DNA of 64,000 bases from Naegleria lovaniensis (lineage: Eukaryota; Heterolobosea; Eutetramitea; Acrasida; Naegleriidae): assembly GCF_003324165.1 (NCBI RefSeq), contig NW_025407876.1, positions 95,371 to 159,370 of the forward strand, given 5' to 3'. This document shows positions 53,987 through 64,000 of this stretch, piece by piece (position 1 is the first letter of the stretch; each line of letters opens with the position of its first letter). Made by a program: the position numbers and the translations under genes. The notes beneath the pieces were generated by a model. The model did no database searches and was not told the origin of the DNA. It worked only from the letters and a program-made list of their open reading frames with translations.

Positions 53987-55821
53987 TTATTGTTGTTTCC
54001 TCTTTTCCTGTTGTACTAATGGAAGTTTCTTTCTCATGATGGATAACTTTTCAAACAAGGGCATCAAATGAATGAGGAATAAGGAAAAGAATCGAGAAGA
54101 TTTCCATGCAACATGGGGATCAATGAGCAAATCCTTAGAAACGTGTGGTTTTTGGGGAGTAGGGAATTTCTCTCCGACCACACTTGCCAATACATCTCCT
54201 ACTGGATATTTCATTGAGTCTTGTAATTGGATTAATTTAGCAAGCATATCACAGGATGAAGTCAATAATGGACCAGCTCCATATCTGGGTTGACCAAGTC
54301 CAACATAGTACAAGAACTTTTTGTGTGGAACAAAAATTCCAGTGTACAATTTTGGATATCCAAATTCACTCTTTTCTACAAATGGTTCGAGCAATGGAAT
54401 GGAAGTGTTATAACCAGTACAGCACACAATCAAATCGATTTCAACTTGTTCTCCGTTTTTGAACTCGATGGTTTTACCTCCTTTAAAGCGCAAAATGTCT
54501 CTGTGAGGTTGAATTTTTCCTAATTTCACAAATTGCAACAATTCAGAATTAATGGTTGGATGACATTCGAAAAGATTGTGATCTGGATTTGGTAAATTGT
54601 ATTCTTTTTGATAGTCAATTCCAGTAACTACGAGAAGAATGAGTTTAAACATTATTTGTTGGATAAAGACCGGAAGGAATGCTGGAATGAGCTCGACTGC
54701 TGGTTTTCCAAATAAGGTACGAGGTAAAAAGAAGTATCCTCTACGCATGGAAATGTGACTCTCAGCACCAAAGCGAGCAGCTTCAACAGCAACATCACAA
54801 CCACTGTGTGTTGTTGTTGTTGGATTGAAAAATTTGGTTTGGGGTTTCAATTCAAATGGTTGAAAAAAGGAATGACATTCAATTTCACACATGTCAAATG
54901 CCATTTACAATATGAACAAAATCAGATGCACAAAATATAATCCAATGACATACCTATTTCCAGCACCAATTACTAACACGCGGTGTCCCTTTAATTGTGA
55001 AGGCTCCTTATAATCCTTACTATGAATAATGTTTCCCGTAAATTGTTCTTGATTTTCATATTTAGGCATTCTTCGAGACCAATGATGTCCATTATTAATG
55101 ATCACTCCCTTATATACTCTTGAAAACGTTTGATCTCCTTGTTTAAATTCCACAACATAGGCATCTCCATTTTCAGAAATTTTTGTCACTTCTGTATTGA
55201 GTGCCAATCGTTCATTGATTCGATAATGTTGACAATAATCAAGAAAATATTCTAACATTTGTTTTGCCGATGGGAAATCGGGATATGAAGAAGGCATTGG
55301 ATAATCTTTCATTTCTGTAGTTTTTCTGCTGCTGATAATGTGAACCGTTTCATAAACTCCAGAAAACCAATTTCCTCCGATTTGATTGTTTACCTCTTGA
55401 ATATTCAAAATAATATATCATAATTGTACATGTTTATCATTATATTTGAAAAGTTTAAAAGAATAGGATTAAATATGTCGTTCACAAAATATTTAAATTA
55501 TTAAATTTCACACTTGTCATTGAATCATGAAAATACGAAAAACGTACCAACCACATCAAATGGAATACCATATCGAGTGAGTGCTGCACTTGTTGACAAT
55601 CCACTGAAACCACATCCGACAATTAGAATTTTCTTTTCAGTCTTTTCGAATGGTTTATCACAAAAGATTTCATCATACTTTTTAATGTCGTATTGATAGG
55701 GGAATTCGGATGGAGGACAATTGACAGGATCTGTCCAATAAAATACATAGTCTGTGAAAAACACCACAAAGAATGCAACGACAAGAATGGTGAGAACGAG
55801 TAACCAGATCCATAGAGACAT
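53987..55821 (-). CDS. Flavin-containing monooxygenase (FMO type), 3 exons
   Basis: Exons 55548-55821, 54954-55395 and 53987-54803 (introns 152 and 150 bp) encode 510 residues. The second splice restores GAGNSGCDVAVEAA, the NADPH-binding motif, through an AG-T codon. The N-terminus (MSLWIWLLVLTILVVAFFVV) is a membrane anchor, then comes the FAD motif ILIVGCGFSGLSTSAAL, the FMO motif FTGNIIHSKDY, and the C-terminal DLIVCCTGYNTSIP. FMOs oxygenate soft nucleophiles on N or S with NADPH and oxygen. The basic Lys/Arg C-terminus (RKKLPLVQQEKRKQQ) suggests a cytosolic tail with membrane retention, though the anchor could equally place the enzyme at the ER. Confidence 0.92.
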
Positions 55822-56013
55822 TTTTTTGTCGCAACACAACGTTCAATTTGACACTCCTTTTCTCCTAAACGGAGTTTAGACAAAAAAGAATGCCTCACTG
55901 CAAGTGTTCGTCATGATGTGACGCAGTGTGTATGGCAAATGATAATAATATTAAAATTTTAATGTCATTATGAAAGCATCAAAACATTTGTGATTTGAAA
56001 AAACTAAATGAGT

Positions 56014-59000
56014 TTAGAGTTCTTCTTCCTCATATTCAGCATCATCTTCACCAAAGTCACCCATCTCATAAAGGTTCAAATGCTTGGAGGCAGCATATTC
56101 TCTGTCCTCTTCATAGGATGCCAATAAATTCTTGAAATGTCTTTGAAGAACTGTTCGGTCAATAAATGCCAAACCACTTCGCACAATTTGAGAGTTAATG
56201 GTATCTTGATTCTTGGCATTCTTTGGTTGCAAGGTGACATATTCAATACCATTATCAGCATACTCAACAGTTAATAACCATTCACCTTCCATTAAAGTAT
56301 CTCTCAAAAGGGTTTCCAAATCAACTCTGAACAATTGTCTGTGTGGTTTAACGAAAGCCAAACGAGCCTTTTGAGCGCATGGCTTCATCTTTAAGAGTTC
56401 ACTTTCAGCTGGAACTTGTTTAAGGGAGGAGAGTGGCTTCTCTTCACTGTTACCAAAGTCAGAATACAAAACAATGCAGTTGGAATCATTGATAGAAACA
56501 ATCTTGGCTCTGTACCAATTGTTATCTTCAGTGAATTGTGAAAGACACAAAGCACCAACAGATGGAGTGGAAAGAGTTGGGAGTGATTCTGGGTTGAGTT
56601 GTTGAATTAATTGGTCAATATCCTTCAATCTATTCACAACATCAGCACCATGGTAATAGAAGGTAGTGACATCGTCAAAATCAGTGACTCTAATAGTTTG
56701 AGCATTTCTTGCTGAAGAAACAGAGAAACGTTGGGAAATTGGTCTTTCAACTTCCTCTTCTTCTTGTTCTCGGACCTTCTTCTTTCTTTGTGGGAACAGA
56801 GAAAATGGTTCAGCTGATTTCCAAGCACCCTTCTTGGCCTTCTCAGCTCTGTCTTGAGCTTCCTTCATATCATCAAAGTACTTTAATTTTCTAGCAAAAT
56901 CTTGAGTAATGGCCAATCCATTCTCGAGTAAATTGTAAGCAAAGTTCTTTCCTCCGATCAACAATTGACCACACAAAACTCCTTGCTTGACACCTTGTTG
57001 TTGCTTGTCTCCTGAAGTAAGGACACTTTCGAGAACAAGTTCAACATCTCTGCATGAAGTGTTGAGCAAGGTATATTGGAAAGCTTCCTTTGCCAAGTCA
57101 TTACCAGTGGTTGGGGTAGCAATACCAGACATGGAGAACTTGATTGTAGAATTATCACCAGGAAGGTTAATAACAAATCTGTTGGTAGAGAGGACCTTTT
57201 CAATATATCCCTTTGTGGCAGTTGACTTTCCACTCAATAATTTGTACAATTTGGAGACAGCGTCAAAAGTAGTAACGTTTGTAAAGACTTGATTTGGTGC
57301 TCTTCTCTTTCCATGAATACCTTTTTGTCTCTTTTGAGCATCATTCTCAGCCAAAATAAGTTGGTCAAAAGCAGATGATCTCTCCTCATCAGCTCTGAGT
57401 TTAATGACAGAAGCAAATCCCTCTCTCACCAATTCGACTGCAACTGACTTCTTATTTACCAAAACTGTGCAGTATCTTCTCACTTCCTTTGTTGATTGCA
57501 TTTCCTTCTTGTAGTCAACTTCAACATGGATTTCCTTTCCGGCTACTTTGCTTCTTAACAATTCCTTAGCTTCATAGCCCCATGGTTGACTTTCACCCTT
57601 CTTTTCGGAATCACCTTCCTTTTCTTCCTTCTTTTCTTGTTGCTTCTTAGCATATGGATTATATTTTGGTGTCTTGATGTTGGAGAGACTGATCTTCTCT
57701 TCAGTTCCATCATTCTTGATAATCTTCAAGGTATCACCTGACAAGACTTCCAAAACTCTAGCTGTGAAATCGGTATCAGTTTGTTCCAATGATTGTTTCT
57801 TTGGTTGATAGTCAACCCACAAACATTTTCTTTCATCCTTTGCCTTTTGTTCTGCTGCTCTGAATCTTTGTGCATATTTAGATTTTGGAGCACTTCTTTC
57901 ATCGACAGATGCATAACCAGTCAATAACAATTCTTCTTGATAAGTGACTGGCTTATCGCTGGTTTCATCGGCAGAAATAATGATACTTCCGTGCAAGTTA
58001 CCAGTGTTATCAATACCCTCAAACAAAACAGTAACATCTCTGTTCAACAAACGATATTCAGTGTGAAGCTTGGCTTCCTTTGCGAAAGGTTGAGCAAGTT
58101 CTGTTCCTTCCTTCTTATTCTTGATGAAGAGTGGGCAATAGACACCAGTTAAATTCAACAAGACAACTTCATGAGTTGGAAGTCTGACCTTCAAAGTAGC
58201 ACCATTGAGTACATATTCGACAATGACATTGATGGCCTTCGACTTGAATGATTTCAACAATTGTTGAGTATCAATTTCGGCATTGTTGGATGATGTCTTG
58301 GCAATCTTTTTGTTGCCAGAATCCCATCTTCCAATCTTGTTTTCTTTGGCAACTTTTTGGAGTTCGAGCAATCTCTTGTGATCCTCGCTTGGATTCTTGA
58401 CCTCTTTGACTTCACCAAAACCAGCCTCCACAACAGCCTCGTTCACATTTTCGTCGCCCAAAAAGATGGTGGCATAATTCAAGCCGGTTTCTTTCACAGT
58501 GTAATCGACTCTGAACTTGATTGGCTTACCAACAAGCTTCTTTCTCAAGAATTCTCTTGCTTCGAAGGCAAAAGGCTATTCGAAGAGAATCATGAGCCAC
58601 ATGATGATGATCGTGTGTCATTTGAATGATGGTGGTCATTATCCGAATCCATAATAATAACAATACGGAGTGGAAAGAGTGATCCAGAATGTTGTTGTAC
58701 CAATGATGTTGTTAATCAGACGAATTGAAATAATTCAATTGAGAACGATGATTATAATGAATCAGCAATAATACATTGGATGATATAATTCAAGTCGTTT
58801 GTACCAATGTAAATCATAACGAGCAAATATATAATGATTCACGATGAGTTAATTTATAACAACTATTGGATAAGAACATACCTCGTCTTCATCGTTTTTG
58901 GATCCAATACGTGGAGTCTTGACATCGGCAAGTACTAACACTTTCTCTTTATCAGCTCTTTGAGGATGGCAAACTTTGATGGTGTTACCACTAACCACTG

Positions 59001-59031
59001 ATTTGACAATACCGTCGAGGGAAGCAGACAT
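56014..59031 (-). CDS. SND1: Tudor staphylococcal nuclease (Tudor-SN, SND1), 2 exons
   Basis: A 150-bp first exon 58882-59031 (MSASLDGIVKSVVSGNTIKV) joins 56014-58575 across a 306-bp intron in phase 0 (junction NDEDE-PFAFEAREFLRKK); total 903 residues, the family's usual length. Four staphylococcal-nuclease-like domains follow each other; the first begins in exon 1 and later ones start at FKSKAINVIVEYVLNGATLK and FTARVLEVLSGDTLKII. A Tudor domain near the C-terminus reads YRAKIVSINDSNCIVLYSDFG, embedded in a fifth partial SN fold. The protein ends acidic. Tudor-SN acts in RNA decay, stress granules and splicing. Catalytic residues of true nucleases are only partly kept in individual domains. 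Confidence 0.95.
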
Positions 59032-59323
59032 GATGATGAAAAAAGAATGAATACACACTATCTAGTGGGAAAACAAGCACACTTAATTGTATGAAGTAAA
59101 ACAAAGATTAATCTTTTCTTATAGTAGTAGGATTGTACTAGAAAAGAAGATCTTTACAAAACCAGTAGTAACTATGGGAAACGAGTTCGGTAATACGATG
59201 ATGATGAATTTTCCTTCTCTCAGAAATCAATCGCAAGGCTTGCCAAGGTGATGATTGGAGGAAAGATGTTTTGATATTTTTTTTTGCAAGTGCTGGCACG
59301 TCACGGAGGTTGCAGCATGATTT

Positions 59324-59493
59324 TTTGTAAACTTGGATAGCTGCTCACCCATACTTCCTGAATCAGCAATACCGCCGTTAAAAATTAATACATGTTAAAA
59401 CAACCTTAATTAGGCACTCAAACGAAGCATGTGAACAAGTAGTTTGACCCAAAATCAAAGAAGTGTCTCTGTGATGTTTTGTAAACTTGGATA
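59324..59493. repeat. Direct repeat TTTGTAAACTTGGATA
   Basis: The 16-mer occurs at 59324-59339 and 59478-59493, 154 bp apart, in the gap downstream of SSRP1. Confidence 0.7.
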
Positions 59494-59658
59494 TACAAAT
59501 TTCCTAAACAGTCCCATCTAGGGTGTCAATTTTTAATATTGAATGCCAATAATCATAAATAGGTTTCTCATAGGGAGAGAAGAGAACAATGGGAACACAT
59601 CCACACGAGTTCAGCACGACACGTTTAAACAACCTTAATTAGACACTCAAACAAAGCA
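59394..59658. repeat. Direct repeat near the SSRP1 3' end
   Basis: Bases 59394-59429 and 59623-59658 are near-identical (they share ACAACCTTAATTA, then CACTCAAAC, then AAGCA), 229 bp apart. Confidence 0.65.
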
Positions 59659-59708
59659 GGCACAAGTTTTTTACTAAATTACTGCTTCTTCTTCTTTGAT
59701 TTTGGGTC
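59446..59708. repeat. Inverted copy of the last SSRP1 codons
   Basis: GACCCAAAATCAAAGAAG at 59446-59463 is the exact reverse complement of 59691-59708, which encodes DPKSKK at the SSRP1 C-terminus. Together with the flanking direct repeats this suggests a fold-back or duplicated 3' end. Confidence 0.7.
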
Positions 59709-61361
59709 AGAGGAAGCATCGTCACTGCTGCTGGTTGCTTTCTTTCGCTTCTTACTTGACAAATCGTCAATGTCACCAGCATCTTTAAGAAGTGCTTCCG
59801 TTTCGGATTGAAGGGCATCCTTTTCCTCCACGAACTTTTCAAATTCTTCGTCGTCATCTTCCTCCTCCTCTGCCTCTTCATCGGACTTGGAATCAACAAA
59901 GTCTTCGTCATCTTCTTCATCGTCTTCACCTCCTAGTATTTCATTAATATTTGGTTGTTCCCTAGAAATGATATTTTCAACATTGAGACCCTTACTTGGA
60001 AGGAATTCTGCAAGAGCGTCGTATTCATTCTTGTCAATGTTGGAGAAGGTGTGATTTTTACCGTTCTTTAACACAAAAACTAAATCAAAGAATCTCGAGC
60101 CACTTCCAGTCGTATCAGCTCTTTGGAATTTGATGGATTTGATTTCGTCATGTCTCAAATAAATAACAGGTTTGTGAAGGAAGAAGACAGATTTTTCAAG
60201 GAAGAACAAGAATCCTTCGTTGGCTTTGAGTGAGCACTTGATTCCCTTCTTGCCATGGAAACTATTGTACTTTCCAGGTCCAATGAGTTTCTTTCCTGTC
60301 AAGGCTCTCAAAACTTTTGCAAAAACTTCATAAGTCTTTCCGCTCATTGTGGGAGAGAGTGCATCTTTTGGATAGTCATTTGGATCATAGTTAAGTTGGA
60401 GTGGATCTGCTGGTTTGATTTTGGCTTCCTTATCAAACTGAAAGACAATATGGAAATGAGATTTTTGACCTTGTCTAACAGGTACATCCAAGCTAAGTAC
60501 CAAATACATGTGTTTCTCGTCAGGTTTTGGAAGAAGGAAGAGTGTGGAAATTTGTTTGTAGAAAATCTTGTGAGCATAAGTTCTACCGTATAATCTGAGG
60601 TTATTCTTGTAGAGATCGACATTGTATTTACCTCTAGGAATGACCACAGGTGTTTGAGAAAATGAAGCAATGGCATTGGCAGTATCATTGGAGAAGGCTG
60701 TTCTTTTAGCAATTTCTTCATGAAGTGTTTCAGCCGAGTATGGATTTTGTTTCTTTTCAGTGCTCTTTTCTTTTGTTCCATCTTCTGCAGCTCCGTCTTC
60801 ATCGGTATCTTCCGGACATACTAGCCGAATTTCAGTGAGCTGTATCGAATTCTTATCGGCTGGATCATCGTCTCTGAACTCTAGTACTAATTCAGAATTC
60901 TTTGGAATGTTTTGACAGTTTTTGACATCATCGGCGAGTGAAATTGAAAAGATTTCCTTATTATCAAAATACATGGTCATGTTGTTTCCTTTGATGGCTG
61001 GTTTGCCCCAATTGACACCAGTTACGCAAGCGTCAACCTTGTTAAATGGCTTATCATTTTCTAATTGTAATTGTGTAATTTGTGATTCTAAAGCATCATA
61101 ATCGGCTTCTTTAAATCCAATGTATTCGACCATATCTTCATTGTCCTTCCAAATCCGCAAGCAAAAACCTTTTGTTGTGTAGAGCCATTCAAACTTTTCA
61201 ATTTCGTTCTTTTTAACGACAGAACTTCCTGATGATATGATCGCTTCGTTACCTATAGGTTTCCATATAAATGTTTCATCTTTTTTTGCATCAACTGTGA
61301 GTGTACCTTGTGGTCCGGCCGTACGACCGAGCAAGATTGAATTAAATTCTTTGGATGCCAT
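59679..61361 (-). CDS. SSRP1: FACT complex subunit SSRP1/Pob3
   Basis: ATG 61361 gives 560 residues; a longer frame to 61433 lacks another ATG in a good position before MASKEFNSILLGRTAG. The order is the SSRP1 N-terminal domain (GQGTLTVDAKKD-like start), the dimerisation and PH-like structured region with IEFKEADYDALESQI, and the middle double PH domain containing FHGKKGIKCSLKANEGFLFFLEK. A Glu/Asp-rich tail (EEEDDDEEFEKFVEEKD) and a short basic end (KKRKK, KSKKKKQ) finish it. There is no HMG box, so the protein is built like yeast Pob3. With Spt16 it reorganises nucleosomes during transcription and replication. Spt16 is not in this window. Confidence 0.94.
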   Translation of the reverse strand: MASKEFNSILLGRTAGPQGTLTVDAKKDETFIWKPIGNEAIISSGSSVVKKNEIEKFEWLYTTKGFCLRIWKDNEDMVEYIGFKEADYDALESQITQLQLENDKPFNKVDACVTGVNWGKPAIKGNNMTMYFDNKEIFSISLADDVKNCQNIPKNSELVLEFRDDDPADKNSIQLTEIRLVCPEDTDEDGAAEDGTKEKSTEKKQNPYSAETLHEEIAKRTAFSNDTANAIASFSQTPVVIPRGKYNVDLYKNNLRLYGRTYAHKIFYKQISTLFLLPKPDEKHMYLVLSLDVPVRQGQKSHFHIVFQFDKEAKIKPADPLQLNYDPNDYPKDALSPTMSGKTYEVFAKVLRALTGKKLIGPGKYNSFHGKKGIKCSLKANEGFLFFLEKSVFFLHKPVIYLRHDEIKSIKFQRADTTGSGSRFFDLVFVLKNGKNHTFSNIDKNEYDALAEFLPSKGLNVENIISREQPNINEILGGEDDEEDDEDFVDSKSDEEAEEEEDDDEEFEKFVEEKDALQSETEALLKDAGDIDDLSSKKRKKATSSSDDASSDPKSKKKKQ

Positions 61362-61537
61362 GGGTGATGGTGATGATGAGTGGTAAGGCAACCAAGTGTG
61401 GGTTTTCGATATTTTTTTTTGTGAATTTTTCAAATATTTTTGGTGTGGCGGGATTTGCTTAGATATCCATATCGTTCAACCAAAACAAAGAACTGCTCTC
61501 TTTACATTTTATTGTTGATGAAAGTTTGCTTTTGGTT

Positions 61538-62682
61538 TTAAAATTTCATGCAGTTATAAAAAGCATAGCCTAGTGCAGAGTCTGGATCATTGACAGCAAC
61601 AATAAATTCTTCATAGTCAATTGCACCACTTCCGTCTAAATCCATTCGATCGAATGCAAAGGAAAGATGTTGTTCCAACGTATGCCACCTTTCATGCGAG
61701 AGCCTGTATCCATTCATTTTGGCTTGTCCAACTGTATGTGTCATATTTGACATGATACAATGTTGGATTAATATAATTACAAGGAACAATGCTTTGTTCT
61801 CACAAAAACCCCCGAAAATACTACAAGTACTTACGGTAAAACTTCTTGAAGAATGCTAATAGCTCATTCTTTTCAACGGTTCCATCGTTGTTGATATCAA
61901 TCAAGCTGTACACAACTGTGCATTAAAGAGGTCAAGATAAATAAAATAGACGAATGATAATTGTTATATTTTGGTGAGGTTATCGCCCAATGATCTCACC
62001 ACTTAGCAATACTTACACTTCAATAGCTCCTTCTTATCAGTGTACAAGGTATTGCTCAAACCAGTAGAGAGTTCAACAAAATCGACGTGTCCAGTCTTAT
62101 CGCTATCAAAAACATCAAAAATCTTATTTACGGAAGCGAGTGCCTGATGATCTAGAGAACTTGACAAGGTGGTTCGGATCACCTCTTCGAATTGTTCCCG
62201 ATTGATTCGACCCTTACTATCACTCTTCTTCTTAAAGTTGGCTAAAAGAATTTTCATATCCTTTTGTGTTACTATTTGGCATGATTGGAATGAGGAGGCA
62301 CAACAATTCATTGCAACAACGCGTCATGAGAGAAGTATAACCAAGAACAACCATTCGTCGTCATTTGTTCATGCGTGAATGGGTTTTCCCGATCATGGTC
62401 AAATTTTGATAAGCGTCAAATAAGGCATTAATGATGGTGCAAGTTCAAAAATAATACAAAATGCCAATCTCATCCATACAACCCCAGCACAACACACTAC
62501 TTACATTTCAAATGTTTTGAATGCTCCTGTACAACATTTACACCACCACTACTTCCGATGCCTGCTCCTCCCTTCATGAGTGAGTCCGAGGGAGTGTTGG
62601 CATCCATTTTAACGGAACCTAATCGTGGACGAGCCTTCTTCTTGCTATCCATTAACTGAGCAAGCAATTCCTCACTGTTCAT
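61538..62682 (-). CDS. Calmodulin-superfamily EF-hand protein, 4 exons
   Basis: Exons 62505-62682, 62017-62271, 61835-61915 and 61538-61731 (introns 233, 101 and 103 bp, all phase 1) encode 235 residues. Splicing restores ELLK-FVYSLIDINNDGTVE and KKFYR/L-GQAKMNG. After a Gly/Ser/Lys-rich N-terminus (MNSEELLAQLMDSKKKARPR) come four EF-hands. The first is degenerate (KKKSDSKGRINREQFEE); the others are FDVFDSDKTGHVDFVEL, LIDINNDGTVEKNELL and FDRMDLDGSGAIDYEEF, all with standard calcium ligands. The layout is like calcineurin-B or neuronal-calcium-sensor proteins, but I see no myristoylation start. It is a calcium sensor with unknown target. Confidence 0.85.
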
Positions 62683-63007
62683 TTTTGAATTCTTTTTTGA
62701 ATGAAGTCTCACTACAGCGATATCAACCGTGTTTCTCTCTCCCTCACCGTTTTTCTGGTTTAACACGTCAATGCATTTCAAAGATCGATGAAGGCTTCTT
62801 TGATGATAATTATGGAGAGATATGACAAATGAACGACTTTCCTTATTACGTTCACCCTCAAACTTTTTCATTTCTTTCAATTCAGCGATAATCATATGCA
62901 TTGTCGACACATATCATCTCGAGATTCACAAGTATACATTATACAATATTTACAGATTACACAAACGTGTTATTACATGTCATTTTGGTACCATCTCGAT
63001 GACAGTA
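62683..63007. other. Intergenic region, nothing recognised
   Basis: A 325-bp gap between two minus-strand genes: promoter of the EF-hand gene and 3' flank of the coiled-coil gene. A minus-strand frame continuing up to 62910 is an upstream extension of the EF-hand exon without ATG support. Confidence 0.4.
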
Positions 63008-64000
63008 TTATTGCAATTTTCGAGGTGAGCTAAATACCCTCAACGGAGGCATGCTTGTGTAGATCATGTCTTTTTCCTTTGAGGTACTCGTGGCATGTTG
63101 CTTGGATTCAGCTGCATTCGTGTCTCTGTCTTTTCGTAAGGTCAAAGTTGCACTTGTAGCATTGTTGAAATTGTTGCGTGAGGAAGGGCTTCTTGGCGAA
63201 GACATCATCACTCCACCCATTAAACTGGCTTGTGACACCATCTTTTTCAGATTCAAGATTTGAGCAATGATGGTGGCTTCTTTATCCAATTGAATGACTT
63301 GTTTGTTTTCTGTCATTCGGCAAACATTGAGTAAATGTTCCTTCTCAATTCTAGTCATTTCATCCTCGAGTTGCTTAAACAATTGTTGAAGACGTTCCTT
63401 TTCAGACTCAATAAATTGTTCGGTGAGAGCTTGTTGTTGTACAAGTTGTTCAATTTTGACTTGATAGTCCTTTCTCTCTTGTTCGAACGACAGCTTTTCC
63501 ATGGTTAGATATCGATAGTCTTCTTCGAGTTGTAGCTTCTCTGTTGTGTTTTTAAATGTTGCTCTGACACATTCTCAATGACATCTCTCATACGTTTCAA
63601 TTCAGTACCATATAGGTCGATGGATTCCTGCAGTTCAATATTCTTGGCAAAGGCCTTATCCAACTGGGAGTGTTTTTCTCTCAATTGATCTCTCAAATTA
63701 TTGCACAGATCACGCAACTCAGTGCTCTCTTCTATGGTACCTTTCAAACTGCTATCCAAAATTTCAGTTTTCTTCATTAATTGCTGTTTTTCTTTTTCAA
63801 TTTGCGATCGTTCTTGGGAGAGTGTAGCGAGACTATTGGACAAAGTGGAGACCTTGAGTTCCTGATCTTTGAGAAGACATTCCAATTGCTTATTCTCGTT
63901 GCAAATTTGTTCTTGAATCTGTGAGGCCTTATTTTCAAATTCAACGAGCTTTTGATGCTCCAACTCGACTTGTTGCTCATAAAATGTTTTGGTTTCTACA
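63008..64000 (-). CDS. Coiled-coil protein, 5' partial, at least 2 exons
   Basis: Exon 63594-64000 (open to the window edge) joins 63008-63540 across a 53-bp GTATGA...AACAG intron in phase 1. The join changes two unrelated-looking C-termini into one continuous coiled coil (GTELK-Q-KLQLEEDYRYL). The visible ~313 residues are long Glu/Lys/Gln/Leu heptads such as CNENKQLECLLKDQELKVST, then a Ser/Asn-rich tail with SPRSPSSRNN and VFSSPRK motifs that look like kinase or microtubule-associated sites. It could be a basal-body, flagellar or Golgi tether protein; the family is not identified. The start lies beyond the right edge. Confidence 0.65.

Larger units (their letters stand above)
59032..59678. 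other. Intergenic region with nested direct and inverted repeats
   Basis: A 647-bp gap between the Tudor-SN start and the SSRP1 stop, both minus strand. It holds two direct repeat pairs and one inverted copy of SSRP1-terminal sequence (separate entries). No gene was seen. The repeats imply local duplication and inversion around the SSRP1 3' end. Confidence 0.55.

Noticed and set aside
1-64000. tRNA, rRNA, CRISPR or bacterial-type operon features
   Set aside because: No cloverleaf-like sequence, repeat-spacer array or ribosome-binding pattern was noticed; the introns show a eukaryotic genome.

Overview
The window looks like nuclear DNA of a free-living amoeboflagellate, most likely Naegleria or a close heterolobosean relative (inferred from content; no marker gene was compared). 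It is AT-rich and gene-dense. Coding sequence carries many CAA/CAG and AAC/AAT runs (polyQ, polyN). I could place 25 GT-AG introns of 50-306 bp by restoring reading frame and domain continuity. The gene set is typical eukaryotic: Arp2/3 subunit, LC8 dynein light chain, FACT subunit, Tudor-SN, mitochondrial ribosomal protein, glycine cleavage T-protein, alternative NADH dehydrogenase, and several F-box/LRR proteins. No tRNA, rRNA, CRISPR array or origin was recognised.

Layout. 1-12.6 kb: 3' part of a polyQ protein, a patatin-type phospholipase, a Crinkler-like P-loop ATPase on the minus strand, an F-box/LRR protein, a small PX-domain protein and an MPPED-type metallophosphoesterase. 12.8-25.4 kb: a three-exon F-box/LRR gene converging on mitochondrial aminomethyltransferase, an unknown two-exon protein, an RtcB-family RNA ligase with an N-terminal extension, two small low-information genes and an RCC1-BTB protein. 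25.8-29.3 kb: a DDE_4-type (PIF/Harbinger-like) DNA transposon with a two-exon transposase and imperfect terminal inverted repeats, apparently sitting inside the CCCH zinc finger of a His/Ser/Asn-rich protein gene. 29.5-34.6 kb: an oxysterol-binding protein, ARPC1 and a third F-box/LRR gene. 34.8-35.6 kb: a frameshifted pseudogene. 35.7-45.3 kb: LC8, a C2-domain protein, two paralogous secreted peptide precursors flanking a fourth F-box/LRR gene and a Zn2Cys6 transcription factor, then a beta-propeller protein. 45.6-49.3 kb: a receptor-like protein kinase with a right-handed beta-helix ectodomain. 49.4-64 kb: eight consecutive minus-strand genes (alternative NADH dehydrogenase, unknown protein, mS34, flavin monooxygenase, Tudor-SN, SSRP1/Pob3, EF-hand protein, partial coiled-coil protein).

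Functional themes are ubiquitin-ligase adaptors (four F-box/LRR, one BTB), cytoskeleton, mitochondrial metabolism and secreted or cell-surface proteins. The most novel signal is the pair of secreted precursors ending in the same Cys-x15-Cys loop (37951-38526 and 43417-43839). Next come the transposon with its split host gene, the Crinkler-like ATPase with a duplicated N-terminal module, and the RtcB fusion.
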